Below are positions 1-5,630 of a stretch of DNA of 8,942 bases, piece after piece. The number at the start of each line of letters is the position of its first letter. The stretch's first letter is position 1. Position numbers and translations under genes: made by a program. The notes under the pieces are model-generated. The model made no database searches, was not told where the DNA came from, and saw nothing but the letters and a program-made list of their open reading frames with translations. Source of the stretch: Phycisphaerales bacterium UBA1845 (GTDB taxonomy: Bacteria > Planctomycetota > Phycisphaerae > UBA1845); assembly GCA_002338715.1 (NCBI GenBank), contig DDIR01000037.1, positions 750 to 9,691 of the forward strand. The letters are read 5' to 3'.

Positions 1-14
1 TGGGCCCACCCTAC
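1..14 (-). repeat. Possible truncated REP-like unit at the window edge
   Basis: The first bases read TGGGCCCA-CC-CTAC. TGGGCCCA is a palindrome, and CACCCTAC is identical to the outer end of the paired element at 2704-2768. With two more G bases to the left this would be a GTAG-type palindromic unit on the minus strand. The window edge cuts it off, so it may be chance. Confidence 0.25.
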
Positions 15-34
15 CACCAGCCATCGCGCTGACA

Positions 35-40
35 TACAAT
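35..40 (+). promoter_or_regulatory. Weak candidate -10 box for arsM
   Basis: TACAAT lies about 54 bases before the preferred arsM start at 94. The sequence 17 bases upstream (TACCAC) is a poor -35 box. If used, transcription would begin near 47, so an ATG at 61 could also be transcribed. Confidence 0.25.
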
Positions 41-82
41 CCCAGTCCGCTTCGGCTGCGATGGACGCAGACCCAAGATCGA

Positions 83-90
83 AAGGAAGA
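83..90 (+). promoter_or_regulatory. Ribosome binding site that sets the arsM start
   Basis: AAGGAAGA is followed after three bases by ATG at 94 (six bases from the AGGA core). No comparable site precedes the in-frame ATG at 61, so 94 is the preferred start. Confidence 0.6.
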
Positions 91-93
91 TTC

Positions 94-1155
94 ATGCCGA
101 ATGTGCCACTTACTGACACCATCGCCCACAACGACGTCAAAAAGTACTATGGCGAGGTCCTTCAATCCAAAGATGATTTGAAGACGTCAGCATGCTGTCC
201 ATCCGAAGCGATGCCCCGCCGTCTGCGCGAAATCGTCAAAGACATTGAGCCCGAAATCATCAACCGATTCTACGGTTGCGGTTCGCCGATCCCGCAGGAC
301 CTTGACGGCTGCACCGTGCTCGACCTTGGTTGCGGAACGGGTCGCGACGTGTTTATCGCATCAAAGCTCGTCGGCGAAAACGGACAGGTCATCGGCGTGG
401 ACATGACCACCGAACAAATCGAAGTCGCCCGCAAGTACACCGACGCCCAGATGAAGCGTTTTGGATTCAAACACAGCAACGTGCGTTTCCTCGACGGATT
501 CATCGAAGACCTCGCGACCATCGGCATCGAAGACAACTCGGTCGATGTGGTGATTTCGAATTGCGTGATCAACCTTTCGCCCGACAAACGCCGCGTTTTC
601 TCCGAGATTTTCCGCATCCTACGCCCCGGCGGCGAACTTTACTTCTCCGACATTTTTGCGGACCGTAGAATTCCCGAAAGCGTTGCCAGCGATCCGATCC
701 TCCGTGGCGAATGTCTCGGCGGAGCGATGTACACCGAGGACTTCCGGCGAATGTTGAACGAACTCGGCTGCCCAGACTTCCGCGTCGTTGCAAGCCGTGA
801 AACCGTCGTTCACGAGCCGGCGATAAAATCCGCTGTCGGTGCAATTCGTTTCTTCTCCAAAACGATTCGAGCCTTCAAACTAGACGATTTGGAGGATATC
901 TGTGAAGATTATGGGCAAGTGGCGACATATCAGGGTACGATGACCGAGTGCCCAACGCACTTTACGTTGGACGACCACCATGATTTTGTCGCCAAAAAAC
1001 CGATGCTGGTTTGCGGCAACAGCGCGTCGATGGTCAGCCGGACCCGTTTTGGTCGGCACTTTGAAGTCATCGGTTCGCGCAACACCCACTTCGGTGCATT
1101 CGACTGCGGAACGGGCATACGCAGCGAAGCGTCATCGGGCGGGGCTTGTTGCTAA
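94..1155 (+). CDS. arsM: Arsenite S-adenosylmethyltransferase (ArsM)
   Basis: This cytosolic enzyme would transfer methyl groups from S-adenosylmethionine to trivalent arsenic, giving methylated and partly volatile arsenicals. From the start at 94 it is 353 aa, a usual ArsM length. The SAM-binding motif VLDLGCGTG is at about 75-83 and the acidic motif VIGVDMT at 99-105. Four cysteines match the As(III)-binding set of characterised ArsM enzymes: C34 (in TSACC), C62 (YGCGSPIP), C157 (SNCVINLSPDK) and C207 (GECLGGAMY). The spacings C34-C62 (28) and C157-C207 (50) equal those in the algal enzyme. The C-terminal half keeps the family signature CEDYGQVA (270-277) and the VCGN and TRFGRHFEV segments. 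The protein ends in GGACC, an extra vicinal cysteine pair. An in-frame ATG at 61 would add 11 residues but lacks a ribosome binding site. No arsR, arsenite pump or arsC is visible nearby. Confidence 0.9.
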   Translation: MPNVPLTDTIAHNDVKKYYGEVLQSKDDLKTSACCPSEAMPRRLREIVKDIEPEIINRFYGCGSPIPQDLDGCTVLDLGCGTGRDVFIASKLVGENGQVIGVDMTTEQIEVARKYTDAQMKRFGFKHSNVRFLDGFIEDLATIGIEDNSVDVVISNCVINLSPDKRRVFSEIFRILRPGGELYFSDIFADRRIPESVASDPILRGECLGGAMYTEDFRRMLNELGCPDFRVVASRETVVHEPAIKSAVGAIRFFSKTIRAFKLDDLEDICEDYGQVATYQGTMTECPTHFTLDDHHDFVAKKPMLVCGNSASMVSRTRFGRHFEVIGSRNTHFGAFDCGTGIRSEASSGGACC

Positions 1156-1191
1156 GGACGCAAACGGCTTGAGACCTCCGGGAGAGAAACG

Positions 1192-1806
1192 TTGGTAAAG
1201 AGTCCGAAAGAAAGAGAACGTCAACTGCTGGCCGCACTTCTCGCGCTCAGTTGTATTGCTGGAACAATTGTTGTCATCTATACCGGGTGCAACATCACGT
1301 CGATTCCTGGTTTGAATTCGCCGTCACCTTCGGGTGGCGTCCGCGGTTCCGACCGGACGCCGACGCCTTCGAGTTCACCAACGCCCAGCCCCTCGCCCGA
1401 CGCCGAAGACTGCAACGTCGATTCCGATTGCGATGACGGGCTGTTCTGCAACGGCGAAGAACGCTGCCTGAATGACAAGTGCCAGGACGGCTCATCACCG
1501 TGCGACGCCCAGACCGAAAACTGCGACGAAGCCAACGACGTGTGCGATGAAATCGTCACCGGCGTCCCGTGTAACAGCGACGTCAACTGCCCGGATCAAT
1601 TCGCCTGCGACACGAGCAACAATGTGTGCGTTCCGCTTGAAGGGTGTGGCCGCGGGGCTTGCAACATTGCGAATTCCAGCCCCGGGTGCAACAATCAGCA
1701 GTGCTGCGACGATGTCTGCCTGTTCGACATTTCGTGTTGTACAATTCAATGGACGCAGGAATGTGCGAATCTGGCATTTAGCCTGTCGACATGTCTTCAA
1801 CCATAA
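1192..1806 (+). CDS. Cys-rich secreted lipoprotein, function unknown
   Basis: This 204-aa protein starts at TTG, preceded by a GGGAGAG ribosome binding site at 1180-1186. A charged N-terminus (KSPKERER) leads to a hydrophobic segment at 11-31 and C33, an atypical lipobox (IYTGC) that is probably the lipidation site. A Pro/Ser/Thr spacer (about 40-70) follows. Residues 74-201 hold 22 cysteines, an even number that fits disulfide bonding outside the cytoplasm. The first module contains DCDDGLFCNGEERC (79-92), a pattern common in planctomycete and myxobacterial surface proteins. The last (about 152-201) has GCNNQQCCDDVC and SCCTIQWTQECA, like a recurrent tail of the form CC-x3-C-x5-CC-x3-W-x3-C. 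I can assign no biochemical role. Metal or metalloid binding is only a thought prompted by the neighbouring arsM, 36 bases upstream. Confidence 0.75.
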   Translation: MVKSPKERERQLLAALLALSCIAGTIVVIYTGCNITSIPGLNSPSPSGGVRGSDRTPTPSSSPTPSPSPDAEDCNVDSDCDDGLFCNGEERCLNDKCQDGSSPCDAQTENCDEANDVCDEIVTGVPCNSDVNCPDQFACDTSNNVCVPLEGCGRGACNIANSSPGCNNQQCCDDVCLFDISCCTIQWTQECANLAFSLSTCLQP

Positions 1807-1810
1807 CCCG

Positions 1811-1831
1811 CCCGGCGGTTTGTTGGCCGGG
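1811..1831 (+). other. Intergenic hairpin between the Cys-rich gene and usp
   Basis: CCCGGC (1811-1816) pairs with GCCGGG (1826-1831) around a nine-base loop, starting four bases after the stop codon at 1804-1806. There is no T-run after it, so it is not a standard intrinsic terminator. It may stabilise the 3' end of the upstream message or weaken read-through. Confidence 0.35.
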
Positions 1832-1848
1832 TGATCAACATCTGTGCC

Positions 1849-1854
1849 GGGAGC
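1849..1854 (+). promoter_or_regulatory. Ribosome binding site that sets the usp start
   Basis: GGGAGC lies seven bases before ATG 1862. The alternative GTG at 1844 lies before this site and would put it inside the coding region, so 1862 is preferred. Confidence 0.55.
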
Positions 1855-1861
1855 AACTCTC

Positions 1862-2704
1862 ATGTCTAGACGCATTGTCGTTGGACTCGACGGAACGGAA
1901 TACAGCCAAAGCGCCGTGCGCGTCGCCTGCATCGCTGCCCAGGCGTTTGACGGCGTGTTGGTTGGGGTGGCTGTCGTGGATAAACCGGGCATCGATGCCA
2001 GCGCGCGGGGTGCGGGTGTCGGTTCATACCATTACGCCAAGAGCCTGCGCAAGCATCGCCTTTCCGATGCCGAAGACCGCACCCACGAAATGCTCGAAGC
2101 GTTTGAAGCCGAATGCAAAGCCGCCAACGTTCGCTGCGAACGTGCCCACCATCATGGCGTACCGTTTCAGGCGATCGTCGACGAATCCCGCTATGCCGAT
2201 TTGATCGTCGTCGGTATCCGCACCAATTTTCATTTTGAAACCAGTGATGAACACGGCGATACCCTGCGCCGGTTGATGCAGGTTGGCGTGTGCCCGGTGC
2301 TCGCTGTCCCCAAAGATGCGAGCCTGCCCAAGCGGGCCATCATCGCGTACGACGGCAGCATTCACTCCGCCCGGGCGATGCGTCACTTCGTGCAACTCGC
2401 ATCGGCTCGACCGGATCATGGCGAATTGATTTTGCTGCACGTCGGTGAAGAGTCCAAGTCTGACGATCACGTTCAACTGGGACGCGCCCACAAGTACGTC
2501 GAAGGTTACGGGTTTGATGTGCAAGTCATCCGTCGCGATGGCGAACCGGACGAAGTCATCGAACAAGTCGCGGAAGAATTCGACCCAAGCATCATCGTCA
2601 TCGGCGCATACGGCCGAAAAGGCATCATCCAGAACCTATTCTTCGGCTCCACCGCCGACCGCCTGATCAAGAACGAACGCTTCCCGTTGTTTGTCTACCA
2701 CTAG
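1862..2704 (+). CDS. Universal stress protein with two tandem Usp domains
   Basis: This 280-aa cytosolic protein is two Usp folds in one chain, twice the single-domain length. Domain 1 begins RRIVVGLDGTEYS (3-15) and ends near VCPVLAVP (143-150). Domain 2 begins RAIIAYDGSIHSAR (158-171) and ends at the last residues, FPLFVYH. Domain 2 has a nucleotide-binding loop, GAYG (248-251) then GS (262-263), close to the family G-2x-G-9x-G-[ST] signature but with ten residues in the second gap. In domain 1 the equivalent region (VGIRTNFHFETSDEHGD) has lost the glycines, so it probably does not bind ATP in this way. Tandem Usp proteins usually pair one active and one degenerate domain. The target or stress is unknown. 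The TAG stop overlaps by one base the first unit of the paired palindromic repeat. Confidence 0.87.
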   Translation: MSRRIVVGLDGTEYSQSAVRVACIAAQAFDGVLVGVAVVDKPGIDASARGAGVGSYHYAKSLRKHRLSDAEDRTHEMLEAFEAECKAANVRCERAHHHGVPFQAIVDESRYADLIVVGIRTNFHFETSDEHGDTLRRLMQVGVCPVLAVPKDASLPKRAIIAYDGSIHSARAMRHFVQLASARPDHGELILLHVGEESKSDDHVQLGRAHKYVEGYGFDVQVIRRDGEPDEVIEQVAEEFDPSIIVIGAYGRKGIIQNLFFGSTADRLIKNERFPLFVYH

Positions 2705-2768
2705 TAGGGTGCGGTTTACCGCACCGGATCTGCAGCGACCTCAACAGGTGCGGTGAACCGCACCCTAC
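2704..2768. repeat. REPIN-like pair of inverted GTAG palindromes
   Basis: Unit 1 (2704-2725) is GTAG followed by GGTGCGGT-TT-ACCGCACC. Unit 2 (2747-2768) is its inverted copy: GGTGCGGT-GA-ACCGCACC followed by CTAC. The arms are perfect eight-base palindromes that differ only in the two-base loops, and the spacer is 21 bases. An outer GTAG foot next to a small palindrome is the mark of REP elements mobilised by RAYT (Y1-type) transposases; two inverted units form a REPIN. The element fills the gap between convergent genes: its first G is the last base of the usp stop codon, and it ends nine bases before the stop codon of the 565-aa lipoprotein gene. It could also act as a two-way transcript end or mRNA-stabilising structure, though it has no T-run. 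No RAYT gene is in this window. Confidence 0.8.
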
Positions 2769-2777
2769 GCGCTTGCC

Positions 2778-4475
2778 TTATGGTTGGCGGCCGAAGACCC
2801 TTAGTTCGGCGAATCCGCCGCAGGATTTGTCCTGGTGACCGACCAGGATCAACTGCACGGTTCGTCCCTGAACGCCTTCGGGGATGGCCTGGTCGATGAC
2901 GACCCTGCTTCCGGCGAATCCATAGTCTTGCGAGTAAACCACGCCGTCGTTGGCGTTTAGGATCTGTAAGGTGCCGGCTGCGAATCCGAACTTGCCGCCG
3001 CCTTCGAACTGTTCGGGGTCGACTTCCACCCGCGAGATGATGTACTCGGTGGAATCGACCAACTGCCAGGTGAAGACTTCCGTGTTGTCTTGTTCGGTTC
3101 CGCCGTTTGAGAACCAACTGGTGAAGCTGTTGGCGTCGAGGGCAGCCCCCACCGGGAAGTCGGCAGAGAATCGCGACGACGCACTGCCCGCGCCAAGACC
3201 GGTGATGTTCACATTGACGTTTTGCAGGAAGTCGTCGAGCACGACTTCGCAGAATTGTATCTCCGGATCGTCGCCGCGAACGCGCTGGCCCTGATTATCC
3301 TTATCGCACTTCGCCGCTTCGAGCGCGCTGGCCAGGTCTTTGGCATTGATCGCGAGCGATACTGGCGCGCTGCCGGCATTGGCGCCATATCGAACGAGTT
3401 GGCTGATCGCCTCGCGCGACGCGTTGAAACCTTCCCCCTCATTCTGACCGAACGTGTCGGTATTCGTATTGGACGCGAACGCCGTCGCAAAACCGTGGGC
3501 CATCCCCGCCACCGTCACGACCACACCGGTAATGATGACCGCTTCAGACGACACGACGAGAAAGCCAAAGAGCGTGATGCCAGCCCCGACGGCTGTCGGT
3601 ATCACACCCGCCACTTGCGAGGCACGCAGCGCCTGGTCCTTGATGTCCTGAATGCATTGATCGAGGCACGATTGCAGCGCGGCACCGGTTTGGCCGATGC
3701 AGTTGCCGCCGATGATGCGCCCCGTCTCGGAGCCGTTGCGACGCTGAATCTCGCTGTGGGCGCCGATGATGATGTTGGCCAGGTATCGCTCGGCTTCACG
3801 CACCTGATCGGCTTGCACGGTGATGTCGTCGCCGCCGGACACGGGAAACGTAAGCGTTTGATTCGCATCCCACTCAGCCCGCAGGCCTTCATAGAAATCC
3901 CGGTTGTCCAGCAGCGCATTGCGAAACGCTTCGTTCTCTGCCGTTGTATCGAAGTCATCGCCCTGATCGTCGAGACGCTGGAGACTGGCATCGATGTCTT
4001 CGAGCGTCGAGTCAATTAGCAGGCCAATGACCGCACCGGTTTCAACACCTTCAAGGTCGTACAAGCCTTCGACATCGACATCGCGTTCAATATCGACACC
4101 GTCGATCGAAATAGCGAAGCGATTTGCGACGATGGCGTCGTTGCTCGGGTCGTAGTATGGCGGCATCGCGATAGACAATTCACCGTCGGCGTGCGGGGTG
4201 ACTTCGTGCTGCTGAACGAACCCATCATCCTGCCGAAATGAAACCGTACGAATCTCACCTTCAACAATGCTGCTGTGGCGAATGGTCAGAAACTCGCCGA
4301 TCTTGAGATTTTCGGCTGAGAATTCCAAATCGTCGCTACCATCACCGCCGCCATTGTCGCCACCGTTATCAACGGGTGGTGGCGTGCATGATGGTAGATT
4401 GACCGATAGAAACAGCATCAATCCGATGCAACTGATCGATGTAAACAAGTGACGTTCGTGGCGATTTAGCATCAT
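2778..4475 (-). CDS. Predicted lipoprotein with hydrophobic hairpin and discoidin-like C-terminus
   Basis: This 565-aa protein is probably exported and lipid-anchored. A basic N-terminus (MMLNRHERH) and hydrophobic core lead to LPSC, with C30 as the lipidation site, then a Pro and Gly/Asp linker (about 31-49). Residues 50-135 look beta-rich. Residues 145-285 look helical and acidic, with a CIGQTGAALQSCLDQC stretch near 259-274. Residues 289-335 form two glycine-rich hydrophobic segments split by SSEA, which could be a membrane hairpin. The last 135 residues (about 430-563) resemble a galactose-binding-like or F5/8 type C fold (ALDANSFTSWFS, TLQILNANDGVVYS, ELRVFG). The start at 4475 is preferred because GAGGA lies seven bases upstream; an in-frame ATG at 4496 has no such site. 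I do not recognise the whole protein and assign no function. It may share a transcript with the lipoprotein gene upstream. Confidence 0.75.
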   Translation of the reverse strand: MMLNRHERHLFTSISCIGLMLFLSVNLPSCTPPPVDNGGDNGGGDGSDDLEFSAENLKIGEFLTIRHSSIVEGEIRTVSFRQDDGFVQQHEVTPHADGELSIAMPPYYDPSNDAIVANRFAISIDGVDIERDVDVEGLYDLEGVETGAVIGLLIDSTLEDIDASLQRLDDQGDDFDTTAENEAFRNALLDNRDFYEGLRAEWDANQTLTFPVSGGDDITVQADQVREAERYLANIIIGAHSEIQRRNGSETGRIIGGNCIGQTGAALQSCLDQCIQDIKDQALRASQVAGVIPTAVGAGITLFGFLVVSSEAVIITGVVVTVAGMAHGFATAFASNTNTDTFGQNEGEGFNASREAISQLVRYGANAGSAPVSLAINAKDLASALEAAKCDKDNQGQRVRGDDPEIQFCEVVLDDFLQNVNVNITGLGAGSASSRFSADFPVGAALDANSFTSWFSNGGTEQDNTEVFTWQLVDSTEYIISRVEVDPEQFEGGGKFGFAAGTLQILNANDGVVYSQDYGFAGSRVVIDQAIPEGVQGRTVQLILVGHQDKSCGGFAELRVFGRQP

Positions 4476-4482
4476 TCGTAAG

Positions 4483-4487
4483 TCCTC
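4483..4487 (-). promoter_or_regulatory. Ribosome binding site for the 565-aa lipoprotein
   Basis: On the minus strand GAGGA precedes ATG 4475 by seven bases. It lies inside the longer reading frame that opens at 4496 and so argues for the shorter protein. Confidence 0.5.
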
Positions 4488-4587
4488 ATCTAACATAGTT
4501 GCGACGATTCAGTGTGTTTTTTCTCGCCAACCGAACGTGGATTCAGCCAACGTTTCAAGCGATTTGATCAGACAGCGCGGCGATGGG

Positions 4588-5484
4588 TCAGCCGTTGATG
4601 TCCGTGAAGTTTACCGTCGAGCGATGCTCGTCAAAGAAATCCACGACGCAGGTCTTGCCCGAGCCGCCGCAATCACCCGACCACGACTCAAATACAAAAC
4701 AAGGCCCTTCAATCATACCGTTGCACGTTGCGACATCGTCGTCGACGTAGTCCCTCACCTGGAGCGCCACTTTGGCGTCGTCACGGTAGTAGCCCCACAA
4801 CACGTGCGGTGTCGGCATATCCGACGCGCCCGCGCCCGACATCGGAATATCTTCGTCATCCAGGATGTAGCGATCGACGTCCACGCTGATCGCAATGCTC
4901 GTGTGCGGGCCGCCCTGACTGGCTTCAATGTACATGGCATTCATCGCCTTATACTCCGCCGTGATCGTCCGATTTTCATTGATCACGAAGTACAAAGCTG
5001 CAGGATTGTTGCTCGCGTCTCCGGTCACGTCGCCCGACCACGTGACGAACTGACTCGGAAATGATTCGATCGTCTCGGGTGGCGGAGTTGCAGTAAGGAA
5101 GCCTTCCGACTCGACAGCCACCAGCGCGATCTGCGTTCCGTTGGGAAATGCCCAACTCTGCTCGATGACGCCGTTGGTCGAAAACAATGGAAGCGTCAGA
5201 CTGAAATCCGATTGCGGCACACGGTCGATCAAGTCTTCGTGCACCTGCGGGCCGGAGTCTTTGATCCCGTAAACGCGGGCAAGTTCGCTGCCGACCGGTC
5301 CGGTGATCCGCAGCGTGAGCGTTGACATCGTGTCGGAACCAACACCACCCCCGGAATCCGAACCGCCATTATCCGAACCACCATTGTCGCCACCGTCGCC
5401 CGGAACAGTCGTCACGTTGCAAGCCGTCATCGCCAATACGCACAAAGCGAGAAATGGATAAGCCGATTTGCCGAATCGTTTCAT
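4588..5484 (-). CDS. Predicted lipoprotein with two InlB B-repeat-like domains
   Basis: This 298-aa protein starts MKRFGKSAYPFLALCVLAMTAC, a clear lipoprotein signal with C22 as the lipidation site. A linker rich in Gly, Asp and Ser (about 29-51) follows. The folded part has two copies of a surface-repeat pattern (GTxVxLxA...FxxWSGD...xxTxxF) seen in divergent InlB B-repeat or 'bacterial repeat' domains. Copy 1 spans about 115-178 (FVTWSGDVTG, W149, ending TITAEY). Copy 2 spans about 237-294 (FESWSGDCGG, W268, ending STVNF). Copy 2 carries four cysteines (254, 262, 272, 279) that could form two disulfides; copy 1 has none. Such domains are structural parts of surface proteins and imply no enzyme activity. 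The start at 5484 is preferred over a GTG at 5517, which precedes the natural signal peptide and has no ribosome binding site. The binding partner is unknown. Confidence 0.75.
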   Translation of the reverse strand: MKRFGKSAYPFLALCVLAMTACNVTTVPGDGGDNGGSDNGGSDSGGGVGSDTMSTLTLRITGPVGSELARVYGIKDSGPQVHEDLIDRVPQSDFSLTLPLFSTNGVIEQSWAFPNGTQIALVAVESEGFLTATPPPETIESFPSQFVTWSGDVTGDASNNPAALYFVINENRTITAEYKAMNAMYIEASQGGPHTSIAISVDVDRYILDDEDIPMSGAGASDMPTPHVLWGYYRDDAKVALQVRDYVDDDVATCNGMIEGPCFVFESWSGDCGGSGKTCVVDFFDEHRSTVNFTDING

Positions 5485-5547
5485 CGTTTGTAATCCGCAG
5501 ACAACAGAAGGGTTCACGCGAAAGGCGTGCAGGGTGCCCGAGCTTTG

Positions 5548-5576
5548 ATTCTAAAAAATCAGGGTTGGCCACGCAA
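5548..5576 (-). promoter_or_regulatory. Sigma70-like promoter for the lipoprotein pair
   Basis: On the minus strand TTGCGT (5571-5576) is followed by a 17-base spacer and TAGAAT (5548-5553). Transcription would start near 5541 and give a leader of about 57 bases before the start at 5484. It lies between the kinase stop codon and the 298-aa lipoprotein gene, so this gene can be expressed apart from the kinase. Confidence 0.5.
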
Positions 5577-5630
5577 TGAATATCACCTGGCGTGCGCAAG
5601 ATCGGCGATTAAACCCACGTCAGCGGAGGT

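Noticed and set aside
1495..1992. Open frame of 165 codons on the - strand
   Set aside because: It is antisense to the Cys-rich gene and the usp start, with no motif or ribosome binding site.
3222..4019. Open frame of 265 codons on the + strand
   Set aside because: It lies antisense inside the lipoprotein gene, whose own frame has a lipobox, linker and domain-like ending. The + frame has no recognisable motif or ribosome binding site.
4537..5064. Open frame of 175 codons on the + strand
   Set aside because: It is antisense to the 298-aa lipoprotein and crosses the gap to the next gene. Nothing in its translation is recognisable.
5515..5529. CACGC/GCGTG hairpin considered as a terminator after the kinase
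   Set aside because: The stem has only five pairs, there is no T-run, and it lies downstream of the lipoprotein promoter, inside that gene's leader.
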